From JACMLD01 sp039916305 (GTDB lineage: Bacteria; Bacteroidota; Bacteroidia; Chitinophagales; Chitinophagaceae), in the NCBI GenBank assembly GCA_039916305.1, contig JBDSLR010000010.1, positions 1 through 64,000 on the forward strand: a stretch of DNA of 64,000 nucleotides, in the 5' to 3' direction. A program made the translations under genes and the position numbers. The stretch's first letter is position 1, and every line of letters starts with the position of its first letter. Positions 43,303 to 53,465 of the stretch are shown piece by piece. The notes beneath the pieces were generated by a model. That model did not search any database, had not been told where the DNA came from, and saw only the letters and a list, made by a program, of their open reading frames with translations.

Positions 43303-44238
43303 ATGGCAACATTTAATTTTCCCCTGCAAACAAAATTTTACAGTGGCAAGGTGCGGGACGTTTACACCATAAACGATAAATGGTTGGTAATGGTTGCATC
43401 AGATCGCATTTCTGCTTTTGATGTTATACTGCCCCGGCCCATACCATATAAAGGACAAGTGCTAAATCAAATAGCTGCTTACATGCTGGCGGCTACTGAA
43501 GATATTTGCCCCAATTGGCTATCCGTTGTTCCTGCTCCCAATGTTTCTATCGGTCAGAAATGTATTCCTTTTAAAATAGAGATGGTAATAAGGGGCAATC
43601 TTACCGGCCATGCCTGGAGAACATACAGCAGTGGCACAAGAACGTTATGCGGGGTATCCATGCCCGGTGGTATGAAGGAAAATGATTTTTTTTCCACCCC
43701 AATTATCACACCCTCCACAAAAGCTGCGGAAGGCCATGATGAAGACATCAGCAAAGAAGATATTATTGCCAGTGGACTGGCCGCGGAAGATGATTGGAAA
43801 ATACTGGAGCAATACACGCTGCAGTTATTTGAAAGGGGTAAACAGATAGCTGCCAAACAGGGATTAATACTGGTGGATACCAAATATGAATTTGGAAAAG
43901 TAGGCGATACCATTTATTTGATGGATGAAATACATACGCCCGATTCTTCCAGGTATTTTTATGCGGATGGTTTTGAAGCACGGCAGGCCAGTGGCGAAAA
44001 ACAACAGCAACTGAGTAAAGAGTTTGTAAGGGAATGGCTGATTGAAAATAATTTTATGGGTAAGGAAGGGCAACATGTGCCGCTGATGACAGATGGATGG
44101 ATTGATACAATCAGCAAACGATATATTGAGCTCTATGAAAAGGTAATTGGTGAAAAATTTACACCGCAGTCAATGGATGAAAAAGAAATGTACCACCGCA
44201 TAACAACTGCATTGGATAACCTGGTGCAGCCATTATAA
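43303..44238 (+). CDS. purC: Phosphoribosylaminoimidazole-succinocarboxamide synthase
   Basis: The 311-residue enzyme is a SAICAR synthetase with the N-terminal FYSGKVRDVYTIND, the signature VASDRISAFDVILPRPIPYK and a second signature LILVDTKYEFGKVGD with DEIHTPDSSRYF. It joins aspartate to CAIR in purine biosynthesis, using ATP. Length fits the longer, eukaryote-like PurC form (about 300 residues, against 237 in E. coli). It is a lone gene, divergent from the TonB receptor gene, and no other pur gene is nearby. Confidence 0.97.
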   Translation: MATFNFPLQTKFYSGKVRDVYTINDKWLVMVASDRISAFDVILPRPIPYKGQVLNQIAAYMLAATEDICPNWLSVVPAPNVSIGQKCIPFKIEMVIRGNLTGHAWRTYSSGTRTLCGVSMPGGMKENDFFSTPIITPSTKAAEGHDEDISKEDIIASGLAAEDDWKILEQYTLQLFERGKQIAAKQGLILVDTKYEFGKVGDTIYLMDEIHTPDSSRYFYADGFEARQASGEKQQQLSKEFVREWLIENNFMGKEGQHVPLMTDGWIDTISKRYIELYEKVIGEKFTPQSMDEKEMYHRITTALDNLVQPL

Positions 44239-44429
44239 AAAAATATGCAGTTGACACCGTCCCCTGTATGCAGAGACGCACCAGTGGACCATGTATAACC
44301 GTTATGTTTATTAAACTTTACTGTTAACTAGTACAGTTTGCAGTAACAAATGCGATGAATTATTTTAATGACCTGCAGCTGTTTTCAATTATCTTTATCC
44401 ACCTTAATTTAATTTAATTTAGCTGGCAT

Positions 44430-45548
44430 ATGAAAATTATTCTCCGCCTCATTCTTCTTTTACCTGTATTTACAGCAAACGCCCAGGACAATTACCTGCT
44501 CATTGGCACCTACACCAGTGGCAACAGTGAGGGCATCTATGTATATGATTTTAACAGCAGCAGCGGCAATTTTGCGTACCGGAGCAAAATAAAATCCCCT
44601 AATCCTTCTTTCCTTGCAGTATCGCCCGGCCAGCAGTATGTATATGCCGTATATGAAGAAGGCGTTAACAAGGGTGGCGGTAGTGTGGCAGCTTACAGCT
44701 TTAATAAAAAATCCGGCGAACTCAGTTTTATCAATCAGCAGTTATCCGGTGGCGACCATCCCTGTTACGTGGCTGTAGACAAGACCGGCAACTGGGTTAC
44801 CGCAGCAAATTACACAGGCGGCAGTCTTAGTGTATTACCAGTCAATGCTGATGGTCAGCTGGGTGAAGCAAGGCAGGTAGTACAACATACCGGCAGCAGT
44901 ACCAATAAAGAACGCCAGGAAAAAGCGCATGTGCATGGCACCTTCTTTTCGGCTGATAACCGTTTCCTTTTTGCGCCTGACCTCGGTACGGATAAACTAA
45001 CTATTTATGCTTTTAACGATAAAACCGGCAAACTGACGGAAGCCGCCCAGCCCTTTGTACAATCGCCCGACAACGGCGGTCCAAGGCATATGGCTTTTAC
45101 CCCCAATAATAAATATGCTTACCTTATGGAAGAACTTACCGGTACCGTGGTAGGTTATGTATACAATAGTGGAAAACTTACGCAAATGCAAACCATCAGC
45201 GCGGCAGAGAAAGGCTTCAAAGGCTTTATGGGCAGCGCCGATATCCATGTGTCTGCAGATGGCAAATTTCTTTATTGCAGCAACCGCGGGGATGCCAATA
45301 CCATTACTATTTTTAAAATTAATGCTGCCAATGGTAAGCTAACGGTGGCAGGTTATCAATCTACCCAGGGAAAAGGCCCACGTAATTTCAGCCTTGATCC
45401 ATCCGGCAATTTTTTACTGGTGGCCAACCAGAACAGCGATAATATTGTGATTTTTAAACGCAATAAAATAACAGGCCTGCTTACAGATACCGGTAAAAAG
45501 ATTGAGGTAGGTAATCCTGTTTGTTTAAAGTGGATGGGCGTAAAATAA
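44430..45548 (+). CDS. Secreted lactonase-family seven-bladed propeller protein
   Basis: The 372-residue protein has a signal peptide (about 1-18, ending TANAQ) and a lactonase (Pgl/YbhE-like) beta-propeller. Its repeated blades include YLLIGTYTSGNSEGIYVYDF, DHPCYVAVDKTGNWVTAANY, GPRHMAFTPNNKYAYLMEEL and GPRNFSLDPSGNFLLVANQN. The family contains 6-phosphogluconolactonase and related hydrolases; the signal peptide argues for a periplasmic role instead of the pentose phosphate pathway. A triple AATTT repeat lies 20 bases upstream of the start. Confidence 0.9.
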   Translation: MKIILRLILLLPVFTANAQDNYLLIGTYTSGNSEGIYVYDFNSSSGNFAYRSKIKSPNPSFLAVSPGQQYVYAVYEEGVNKGGGSVAAYSFNKKSGELSFINQQLSGGDHPCYVAVDKTGNWVTAANYTGGSLSVLPVNADGQLGEARQVVQHTGSSTNKERQEKAHVHGTFFSADNRFLFAPDLGTDKLTIYAFNDKTGKLTEAAQPFVQSPDNGGPRHMAFTPNNKYAYLMEELTGTVVGYVYNSGKLTQMQTISAAEKGFKGFMGSADIHVSADGKFLYCSNRGDANTITIFKINAANGKLTVAGYQSTQGKGPRNFSLDPSGNFLLVANQNSDNIVIFKRNKITGLLTDTGKKIEVGNPVCLKWMGVK

Positions 45549-45628
45549 TTTTTTGCTGATTTCGGCACCTGCAAGTTGCCCCCTTACGAGCGCCCATACT
45601 AATTAATGGTAAATGGGTGACCTACCCC

Positions 45629-46690
45629 CTACTCATTGTTTTTTCTTTGATCCCTGGCTTCCTCTATGGTTGGCCTTAACCGCCTGCGCGATTTATTAAA
45701 AACCATCATTCCCTTATCAATACCCTTGCGCAATTCTTTCTGCGCTTCTGATGGCATATTGTAAATAGCCTGGCATTCCACACTGCAGCAGCCATCATAT
45801 CTGGCAGCACAGGCTTCACACTGTATGAATAAAAGGTGGCAACCATCGTTTTTACAATTGGTATGTGTATCAGCCGGCTGTGCACACTGGTGGCATTTGG
45901 CAATAATATCGTCAGTGATCCGCTCACCCAGGCGATCATCGAAAACAAAATTTTTACCGATAAATTTACTTTCCAGGTTCGCTTCTTTTATCTGCTGGGC
46001 ATAGTTGATAATGCCCCCTTCCAGGTGAAAAACATTTTTAAATCCATTGTGCAGCATATAAGCGCTGGCCTTCTCGCAGCGTATGCCACCCGTGCAGTAC
46101 ATAATGATGTTTTTCTCTTTCTCTTCTTTCAGCATATCTACGGCCATGGGCAATTGTTCGCGGAAAGTATCACTGGGCACTTCCAGCGCGTTTTCAAAAT
46201 GCCCCACCTCGTACTCGTAGTGGTTGCGCATATCTACCACAATGGTATTGCTGTCTTTCAATAAATCATTCATCCGGGCAGCGTTTACATATTTGCCCTT
46301 TTGCTCCATGCTGAAACGACTGTCTGCAATACCATCTGCAACTATCTTATCGCGCACTTTTATTTTCAAGACCCAGAAAGATTTACCATCATCGTCTACT
46401 GCTATATTAAGCCGTATGCCATTTAATGGTTCAATGGAATAGAGGGATGCTTTTAACTTTTCAAAATTGCTTTGGGGAACACTCAGCTGGGCGTTAATAC
46501 CTTCCTGTGCTATATAAATACGTCCAAAGACTTTGATAGCCTCCAGCGTTTTGTACAGTTCATCCCTGAAAATTTTTGGATCGGCAATGGGAAAATAGTG
46601 ATAAAAAGAAATGGTAGTGCGGGGTTCCGCTTCCTGGTATAAATGTTCCTTCAGCTCCTTTTGGGAGACACGGTTGTGTAATACTGCCAT
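45629..46690 (-). CDS. trhO: tRNA uridine(34) hydroxylase (rhodanese family)
   Basis: The 353-residue protein has the UPF0176/TrhO layout. An N-terminal acylphosphatase-like domain (about 25-120, SFYHYFPIADPKIFRDELYK) is followed by a rhodanese domain (about 140-235) with the active loop MYCTGGIRCEKA (Cys199, Cys205) and then LEGGIINY. A C-terminal Cys-rich zinc-like region has CHQC, NCKNDGC, QCEACAARYDGCC. Known role: oxygen-dependent hydroxylation of U34 in tRNA to ho5U. The Cys-rich tail is a variant seen in longer members. It is a single gene. Confidence 0.94.
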   Translation of the reverse strand: MAVLHNRVSQKELKEHLYQEAEPRTTISFYHYFPIADPKIFRDELYKTLEAIKVFGRIYIAQEGINAQLSVPQSNFEKLKASLYSIEPLNGIRLNIAVDDDGKSFWVLKIKVRDKIVADGIADSRFSMEQKGKYVNAARMNDLLKDSNTIVVDMRNHYEYEVGHFENALEVPSDTFREQLPMAVDMLKEEKEKNIIMYCTGGIRCEKASAYMLHNGFKNVFHLEGGIINYAQQIKEANLESKFIGKNFVFDDRLGERITDDIIAKCHQCAQPADTHTNCKNDGCHLLFIQCEACAARYDGCCSVECQAIYNMPSEAQKELRKGIDKGMMVFNKSRRRLRPTIEEARDQRKNNE

Positions 46691-46910
46691 AGTTGTGAAA
46701 TTTTAAGGACACTTGCGTTGTGAACAAAATTCCTGCACGGCAAAGATATACAAACAGGGTGGTAAGTGAAGGATAGTCTGCTACTGAAAATAACCACCGG
46801 AAAGGCTGGGTGTGCCTTAATGAGGCTTACGGCCCGCTTAACCCTGGCGGGATGCGGAAGCATGAATAAAGCTGTCCATAAAGCATTAACGCCGCTACCC
46901 TAAACAATTT

Positions 46911-49448
46911 TTAAAACCTGAAATTATCTCCCAGCAATCCACCAAAGCCTAACCGCACGCCTACCTGGCCGGTATGGCCATTAAGGTAAGAAGCAATAAC
47001 ATCTACACGCACTACCTTGAAAATATTTTCAAGTCCCGCAAAAGCTTCAACATAATTGTTACCCCTGTTAACGTAGAATGCATTAGACCCGGCTACCAGG
47101 TTCCAGTTTAGTTTCCTGAACAGCGGAATTTTGTTGGTCAGCAGCCCGTTAAAATGGTGTTCAATATTACCCGTCAAATAGAATGCGGCAATGGTACTGT
47201 TGGCATAGTAGGGCGCAAGTTGAAAACTGTTTACATAACTGCTGGCATAAAACACCTGGTTGCCATTAAAATGCTGGTAATCCTGTATAAAAACTTTTTT
47301 GCTGTTCAGAAATCCGCCCATGCTGAAACGATATTTCAAGCTTCCCAGTAATTTAAAGTTTACTGCATCCCATACCGCAAATTTCCATTTGTCGAAATTG
47401 ACATCGCTGCCTAATATATTTTCAATACCCTTATAATAGCTTAAAGACAAGGTAGGATATTTGGATCCAACTGCCATCTTACCACGCGGGAACTGTACGT
47501 ACTGCTGCCCTGGTTTAAACTGCAGTGCAACGCCTGCAACAACGGCCTGGTGCCGGTTAAACTGTTGTCCTATTTTTTCAAACGGGTAATTGGGTGTGAA
47601 CGCCCGATCCTCATTTTTGAAAATAGAATAGTTGGTAGTATTCTCCAGGGGCAGGCGATCCTCATATAAAACCTCCGCTGTTATGCGCAGGTCATTGTCA
47701 AAGCGTTTGTTCCAGGCAATATGGCCAAAATAATTTTCGTACAGCTTCATGTAATTGCGCTTAAACAGCAGCGTATAAGCACTGTTCAAAAGCGGCGTAA
47801 TGGGGTTCTCTTTATTAAACTGGCTGATACGCTTGCCACCGGCAAAAGTCCAGCTACTCCGGCTGGCCGTGCCCATGCCATCTGCGTCTCGGTTGAAAAC
47901 CCTTTTGCTTAATACAAGGGTACCCCAGCCATTGAGATGGGTATTGCTAAACCCATACCTGATGTGCGGGGTAAAAATGATTTGCTGTTTTAACCCCGGA
48001 AAAGATTTTCGGAAACTTGCTTCCAGGTTCACGGCCACTCCCTCCACAGTATTATAATAAAGATTCTTTAGCAAAGGCTGCCAGCTATAGGAAAACGGCC
48101 GATCCGGGTTGAAATTTGAACGGGTGTATCCATTCCACAACACTTTCATAACGGTGACACGACCCTGCTTTTTGCGCATGGAATCAATTGTGTGTTTAGA
48201 CCTGGCAGAATCATGCTGCGCCACAAAAGCACTGTCTTTAATACGATAATTTTTTGCTTCCTCCACTTCAAGTTGTACGGGCCGTATTGAATCCCAATAT
48301 TGTTTTGTTTTTTTATTGGCAGCCGTATCATACGCCATTACCACGTTATTGAAATATTTCTTTTTAAACTGTGGATTGGCATCGTATTTATTGTAAACAT
48401 TCAGGAAATTACCAATGGCATCAAAACCAAATACGTTAAATGTAAAATAGATGGTCTGGTCTTTTGTCTGCCATACATCATTGCCAATGGGCACATGAAT
48501 TTGCTTAATATTAAGCGTATCCAGGATTTGCAATTGCGATTCTTTCAGCAGCAGCAGGTCCAGGCTATGAATGCGCCAGTCGCCTTCCGTTATGTTAATG
48601 GTGCCGGAGAACAATGGCTCGTATTTACGGCGGGGTATTACTTTTACCTGGTTGATCTCTTTACCATCTTCAAAAAAAGAGCCGAGGTATTTATAGCGGT
48701 AATAGTTAAGCGCGCCATCTGCAATGGGTGAAACAAAACCACGCGGACTAATCTGCTGCATGGCAAAAACATTCACATTATTATTGTAAAAATTGGTAAA
48801 CGTAGGAAAATTAAAGCCGAAGCCATTGGAGCCGCTTTCCCTGCCGGATAATACTTCCAGTTTGGTCTTGCCCGGCTTTTTGGAAGCAATTTTGGTGAGT
48901 GATTCAGACAAGTAAATAATTCCTTTGCCGGCCGAATCAACGCCCATATCCTTCCTGTCTGCCTCTTCTATTTTTTGCCCTAGAATTTTTTTAGGCACCT
49001 TACGGGTACGTATCAGCGTTTTGATATATGCTTCGCAGGTGAAAGAATCCAGCGGCTCTGCATAGTCTTTCCTTTTTTTGATGGCATTGCGGATTATTTC
49101 ATAAGCAGGATCTTCGGCGCCAGCTCTTACTATTACTTCCTTCATGGTAGTTTGCTGCAGCAGCAATTGAAAATTCAGTTCATGGCTGGCTGCATTTACA
49201 ATAACGGTTTTTTCCTGCCGGGTATATCCCACGTGCTGGCAGGTAATGGTATAGGAGCCTGCTTCAAGCTCCAGAAAATATTTACCCTGGTTATTGGCCG
49301 TGGTGCCGGTTGTTGTACCCTTTACAAAAACAGATGCGTATGGCAGGGGATTGCCTTTTTCATCGGTAATGCTACCAGTTACCCGGCCGGCATGCGCAGT
49401 TGCGTACAAAAAGACAGTAATAAAAAGAAACAGTATATTTTTAAACAT
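46911..49448 (-). CDS. DUF5686 and carboxypeptidase-regulatory-like protein
   Basis: The ATG at 49448 opens a signal peptide (MFKNILFLFITVFLYATAHA); a longer upstream frame is ignored. The 845-residue protein has a carboxypeptidase-regulatory-like domain (about 22-105: VTGSITDEKGNPLPYASVFV) followed by a DUF5686 region. That region includes AYEIIRNAIKKRKDYAEPLD, then a large beta-barrel-like C-terminus (SMGGFLNSKKVFIQDYQHF) ending in Phe. Proteins of this kind sit in the outer membrane of Bacteroidota without a defined role. It is transcribed alone. Confidence 0.88.
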   Translation of the reverse strand: MFKNILFLFITVFLYATAHAGRVTGSITDEKGNPLPYASVFVKGTTTGTTANNQGKYFLELEAGSYTITCQHVGYTRQEKTVIVNAASHELNFQLLLQQTTMKEVIVRAGAEDPAYEIIRNAIKKRKDYAEPLDSFTCEAYIKTLIRTRKVPKKILGQKIEEADRKDMGVDSAGKGIIYLSESLTKIASKKPGKTKLEVLSGRESGSNGFGFNFPTFTNFYNNNVNVFAMQQISPRGFVSPIADGALNYYRYKYLGSFFEDGKEINQVKVIPRRKYEPLFSGTINITEGDWRIHSLDLLLLKESQLQILDTLNIKQIHVPIGNDVWQTKDQTIYFTFNVFGFDAIGNFLNVYNKYDANPQFKKKYFNNVVMAYDTAANKKTKQYWDSIRPVQLEVEEAKNYRIKDSAFVAQHDSARSKHTIDSMRKKQGRVTVMKVLWNGYTRSNFNPDRPFSYSWQPLLKNLYYNTVEGVAVNLEASFRKSFPGLKQQIIFTPHIRYGFSNTHLNGWGTLVLSKRVFNRDADGMGTASRSSWTFAGGKRISQFNKENPITPLLNSAYTLLFKRNYMKLYENYFGHIAWNKRFDNDLRITAEVLYEDRLPLENTTNYSIFKNEDRAFTPNYPFEKIGQQFNRHQAVVAGVALQFKPGQQYVQFPRGKMAVGSKYPTLSLSYYKGIENILGSDVNFDKWKFAVWDAVNFKLLGSLKYRFSMGGFLNSKKVFIQDYQHFNGNQVFYASSYVNSFQLAPYYANSTIAAFYLTGNIEHHFNGLLTNKIPLFRKLNWNLVAGSNAFYVNRGNNYVEAFAGLENIFKVVRVDVIASYLNGHTGQVGVRLGFGGLLGDNFRF

Positions 49449-50020
49449 AAGCCAGTGCTGTAGACAACGAAAATAGCAGGCAAAAGTTAAATACCCGGCA
49501 GAAGAAGCAGAAAAAGCAGGCTTACAATCTATTTTAACTTTTTCTTGTCGCAGATTAAAACCCCATACATCCTGGAGCAGCAAAATGTTATCAAGCCATA
49601 ACAAGTTTTCCCTTGTTATCAGCTGTTCTGAACGTGCCAACTTGTAGTTGATGAACTACAAAGCGCCCTGGCTATTGTTGACCTAAAATACACACATTGT
49701 TCTATTTTTTCAAGCTTCATACCGGCGTTACTTTGTGATATCAACAAAGCGAAAATCCAACCCTGCAAAAACCAACTACCAATATCCTTAGTTTAACCCC
49801 AATATCCAGTATATTCTTTTAAAAGCCAAATTATCCAAATCCAAAAAACCTGTGTCCAACATCCTTTATCAGAAAAACAACATCCGGCATCAAGACTTTT
49901 TTTGAACTTCAGACCCCCATACTATCTGCCGTTCCTGTAAATGACCAACCCGTCTCTTTGAAAACAAGTATGCTTGGTTAAGCTTCTACACTAAAGGGCC
50001 TCATGAGGGCCCTTTTTACA
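49449..50020. other. Non-coding gap with small inverted repeats
   Basis: No gene is recognised in about 570 bases. Two 8-bp hairpins stand close together: ATAACAAG-TTTTCC-CTTGTTAT at about 49598-49619 and TTGTAGTT-GATG-AACTACAA at 49642-49661. At the right end lies a hairpin with T5 on the plus strand (49993-50016), which suggests that a plus-strand transcript may end here although no plus-strand gene is seen. Confidence 0.45.
49993..50016. terminator. Terminator-like hairpin
   Basis: AAAGGGCCTC pairs with GAGGGCCCTTT (one bulge), followed by TTTTT on the plus strand and TTTAG on the minus strand. It lies five bases past the stop of the minus-strand membrane gene, so it may serve that gene. 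Confidence 0.6.
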
Positions 50021-50371
50021 TTATTGCTTTATGCCCGCTCTTGCGTAACTGCCCGCCAGGGCAGCAAAGCCTGCTACCAGTGCACCCATTATGGCTGTTA
50101 TGAATATCATTAAAAAAGCCGACCCGCCGAATGGCAGCACGGCCGCCAGTTTATGTGAAAGCACGTGTTCATTTTTCATATCAATCCACCAGGACAACCC
50201 GCCCCACAACAGCAGCAACCCGGTAAAACCGGTTAAAAAAGATTTCAAAGGTTTTTGATGAATTAAAATGGCCACAGTAAATGCTGCTATGGCAATGGTC
50301 CACCAATCAAAAAATAAACAAATAACAAAACTGAGCAAGGCGGTTAATAAAATAGAAGCAATAAATTTCAT
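50021..50371 (-). CDS. Small membrane protein, hypothetical
   Basis: The 116-residue protein has four hydrophobic segments: 4-20, 22-38, 45-63 and 82-108 (the last is SAFLMIFITAIMGALVAGFA). A Trp pair in the second and third (FDWWTI, LSWWID) stands out. No family is recognised. It starts 50 bases past the stop of the penicillin acylase gene and could be its second operon member. Confidence 0.65.
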   Translation of the reverse strand: MKFIASILLTALLSFVICLFFDWWTIAIAAFTVAILIHQKPLKSFLTGFTGLLLLWGGLSWWIDMKNEHVLSHKLAAVLPFGGSAFLMIFITAIMGALVAGFAALAGSYARAGIKQ

Positions 50372-50421
50372 CTGGTTATTTTGAATGATCCAACTAAGGC
50401 AATTAATAATGTCAGGCGCGG

Positions 50422-52872
50422 TTATTTGCTAAAACTCATCGTATATTTTACCCTTTTATCTGCCATCTCCTCTTTCTTCATCATCCAAAGCGTATAATAT
50501 TTTCCATTGGCCCAGGTATCAATAAAGCTATCGTAATAACTGCTGCCGGGGTTTCCATTTTGTCCACCCGGGTAAACGCCATATGCTTCCGTTTCAGGTG
50601 TCAGGGAAACTACCATGCGCCAGCTGGGACCATGATCTGCTTTTGTGGCGTTGATAATATGTGTACCCCCGCCAATGGGTAGGTGCAGGCGGCTGAGTGC
50701 AGGTAATTTGGTTAAATGGTTCACATGTGTATCCTTAAACTTTGCCCAGGAAGTTTTACCATCTGCTTCCGCCTTCTTTAATACAGGCACTGCTTTTTTA
50801 AATGCAAGCAGCAGTTCATAGGCCAGCGTTTCTTTTTGCGGAGTGTTGATGTTATCTACAAACCTGAAAGCAGTATCCTTTAGTATACCTTCCAGCAAGC
50901 TGCTCTGGTAAGGAACAAAAGCTCCTTTCATACGCGCTACATCATCACTCCAAACCTGCTTTTCCAAATTTTCCCATAGAAGTGAAAAAACAACAGGACC
51001 GTTTTCACCTGTATCGCTGCGCAGGTTCCAATCTTTAAATTCATCCCAGTATTTTTTTTCAGTGGCATCCAGCGCCGCTTCATTCATGTGCTGCAATAAT
51101 ACCGGCCTGGCCATTTCAGCAAATACATTATAATTATTGGTTTGCAGATCCATCATATCCTGTGGCGTAATATCTGCCATTTGTGTGAGGCGCTTGTTAA
51201 TTATCCAGCCACGATAATTGGGAAAACCGCCACTGATATAATAAGGGTATGAACTATCTGCGGGGTATTGGTTGGCGCTGCTGATAAAGCCCCGTTCAGG
51301 GTTAAGCATATGCGGGTTTTCTGCTTGCGGAATCATACCCTGCCAACTGTAACTGCTATCTATACCCGGCATTACAAAATCACCCTGGCGTTTCCATTTG
51401 GCAGGAAATTCTCCCTGGCACCACATGGCAATATCTCCGTTCTTTGCAGCAAATGCACAATTTTGCCCGGGTGTGTGCAGGTTCTTAATGGCTTCCAGGT
51501 AATCATTGTAATTTTTAGCCCTGTCAAGCTGGTGAAACATCTTCATTTCATTGCTGGGGTCATGTGCCTTCCACCTTACGGCATAGCTTTTTCCATCTTT
51601 ATTGCGGTTGGCATATGTATCATCAAAAATAACAGGGCCAAAAACAGTATACGCAACGGTATCAATATAATCTGGTTTATTTTTTATTTTGATGCGCTCA
51701 ATACGCAGTTCTGTTTCTTTCCATTGGCCATTATACAGGTAGGTGCTGCGGGAGGCATCTTTAAACTGGATGCTATAGTAATCCCTTACATCCCTGCCTG
51801 CATTGGTAACGCCAAATGCACAACTGTCGTTAAAGCCGATAACCACACCAGGTGCTGCTGGAAAGGAGACCCCATAGGCATTAAACCCGGGTGTATGGAT
51901 CTGCATCTCGTACCAAAGCGATGGGAGATTGAGGCCAAGATGCGGATCATTGCACAACACCGGAAAACCACTTCTTGTTTTTTTACCGCTTACCGCCCAG
52001 TTATTGCTGCCATTTTCCTTATCTGGCTTTACTGGTTCTACGGGCAAGGTTTCAGCAGCTTTATTATAAGTAAAATACAAAGAGTCTGCACTGGCAGGAG
52101 CTGTTACGGTAACACCCGGCGCATCAAACAGGGTTCCTTTCGGAATGATGGGATCAAGTGAATCGGGCCGTAGCGGATTGATGGTTTCAAAATCTATTTT
52201 TGACAAGGCATTCCTGGCCGCAGTAAATTCAAAATCACTTTCACTGCCGGCAAGATCAAAAGCCATGTATTTAATGAACAGTGCTGTTTTAAAGTTAGAC
52301 CATGCTTCCGGCTGATAGCCCAGTAATTTATATTCAAGGGGCAACTGGCTGCTGGTTAAAGAAGATATATAAGCGTTTACACCTGACGTATAGGAATCAC
52401 ACATAGCCTTGGTAGCGCTGTCTGCTTCCATCAGTTGCAAAGATTTTTCTGCAGCATACGCCATACCCAGCCGGCGGAAATACCGGTCCACTTTATTTAA
52501 TACATCCAGCGTACCAATTTTCTCACCCATAATTTCGCTCAGGCGGCCGGCGGCAGCATGGGTTTGAAATTCCATTTGCCACAAACGGAATTTGGCATGC
52601 AGGTAACCCTGTATGAAATACGCATCCTGTTCCGCTTCAGCAAATACATGTGGCACCAGGCGCTCATCAAAATATACGGATGCCTTTCCTTTCAACTGCG
52701 GAAAAGAAAGATCGGCACTGTAATTAATATCTGCCGGCTCTGCATTTTGCCATACACCATGCTGCGGACTTAACAAAACAGCCAGCGGTGCGGGCAGCAG
52801 TAGTTTTGTACCCAGCAATACAATTAAGGCAACGGTAATAAAAGCGCTGATTAGAAAAGGGATAATTTTCAT
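50422..52872 (-). CDS. Penicillin acylase family Ntn-hydrolase
   Basis: The 816-residue precursor has an N-terminal membrane or signal segment (5-29) and an alpha-chain region with IQGYLHAKFRLWQMEF. Autocleavage likely occurs at GSNNWAVSG, which leaves Ser289 as the N-terminal nucleophile of the beta chain. Further typical blocks are LCNDPHLGLNLPSLWYEM, FNDSCAFGVTNAGRDV and GQNCAFAAKNGDIAMWCQGE. Family members cleave amides such as beta-lactam side chains or acyl-homoserine lactones; the true substrate here is unknown. It is periplasmic and probably heads a two-gene unit with the small membrane protein. Confidence 0.93.
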   Translation of the reverse strand: MKIIPFLISAFITVALIVLLGTKLLLPAPLAVLLSPQHGVWQNAEPADINYSADLSFPQLKGKASVYFDERLVPHVFAEAEQDAYFIQGYLHAKFRLWQMEFQTHAAAGRLSEIMGEKIGTLDVLNKVDRYFRRLGMAYAAEKSLQLMEADSATKAMCDSYTSGVNAYISSLTSSQLPLEYKLLGYQPEAWSNFKTALFIKYMAFDLAGSESDFEFTAARNALSKIDFETINPLRPDSLDPIIPKGTLFDAPGVTVTAPASADSLYFTYNKAAETLPVEPVKPDKENGSNNWAVSGKKTRSGFPVLCNDPHLGLNLPSLWYEMQIHTPGFNAYGVSFPAAPGVVIGFNDSCAFGVTNAGRDVRDYYSIQFKDASRSTYLYNGQWKETELRIERIKIKNKPDYIDTVAYTVFGPVIFDDTYANRNKDGKSYAVRWKAHDPSNEMKMFHQLDRAKNYNDYLEAIKNLHTPGQNCAFAAKNGDIAMWCQGEFPAKWKRQGDFVMPGIDSSYSWQGMIPQAENPHMLNPERGFISSANQYPADSSYPYYISGGFPNYRGWIINKRLTQMADITPQDMMDLQTNNYNVFAEMARPVLLQHMNEAALDATEKKYWDEFKDWNLRSDTGENGPVVFSLLWENLEKQVWSDDVARMKGAFVPYQSSLLEGILKDTAFRFVDNINTPQKETLAYELLLAFKKAVPVLKKAEADGKTSWAKFKDTHVNHLTKLPALSRLHLPIGGGTHIINATKADHGPSWRMVVSLTPETEAYGVYPGGQNGNPGSSYYDSFIDTWANGKYYTLWMMKKEEMADKRVKYTMSFSK

Positions 52873-53044
52873 GCGTTAAATAATCATTAAAGATGCCCGA
52901 AAGTAAATGTTTTTATTTGTGTAACCAGCCAGATAAATTAAGCGCATAATTTATTTTATCATTTATTACCACCATTCAACCTACCGGGCAGCCACTTGTA
53001 ACAGATAACAAATTAATCTGTTGGTTTTGGCCACTACACAAAGC

Positions 53045-53067
53045 GGTAATACCATAAAATTGTATTG
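53045..53067. repeat. Direct repeat GGTAATACCA-N4-ATTGTATTG, copy 1
   Basis: GGTAATACCA TAAA ATTGTATTG; the second copy at 53342-53364 has CTTA as spacer. Identical 10 and 9 base blocks at identical spacing lie on either side of the short membrane-peptide frame. Confidence 0.6.
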
Positions 53068-53191
53068 TTTGCAGCTGTAACCTTGCGCAACTTTGTGTTG
53101 TCATAAAGAAAGAAACAGGCCGCGTGTAAAAATCCGGCACCATTTTTAAACCGTATAATAATATTACAGTCATAATAAAGAAGCGAAGATT

Positions 53192-53281
53192 ATGAAAACA
53201 CACAAAACATATTCACACAGATCCATAAAAATTCTGCTGGGGGGATTGTTTATCGGCTTATTTATTTTCAGCCTGATTTAG
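53192..53281 (+). CDS. Possible 29-residue membrane peptide
   Basis: An ATG frame encodes a basic head (KTHKTYSHRSIK) and a hydrophobic helix (ILLGGLFIGLFIFSLI), then stops. The layout is typical of very small membrane proteins or toxin-like peptides. There is no Shine-Dalgarno site, which is normal in this phylum. It lies between two copies of a direct repeat and upstream of a terminator. No family is known to me. Confidence 0.4.
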   Translation: MKTHKTYSHRSIKILLGGLFIGLFIFSLI

Positions 53282-53341
53282 GCTGCAATGGCGCAATGAT
53301 CGTGTTTTTACGAGCCTTTGTGCAGGCCGATAACACGAACA

Positions 53342-53364
53342 GGTAATACCACTTAATTGTATTG
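53342..53364. repeat. Direct repeat GGTAATACCA-N4-ATTGTATTG, copy 2
   Basis: Second copy of the motif at 53045; see that entry. It lies 60 bases downstream of the short peptide frame. Confidence 0.6.
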
Positions 53365-53465
53365 CACAGAACATATTTATTAAACAATTTTACAGCATAA
53401 AATACTGGACATATTTTACTTGAAATAGCAGTTTTAGAGGTTGTTAATCCGGTCAATACCTGTAG

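Noticed and set aside
51268..52161. 297-codon frame opposite the penicillin acylase gene
   Set aside because: It is antisense to the Ntn-hydrolase, whose catalytic motifs are intact; its own composition is Cys/Ile-rich and unrecognisable.
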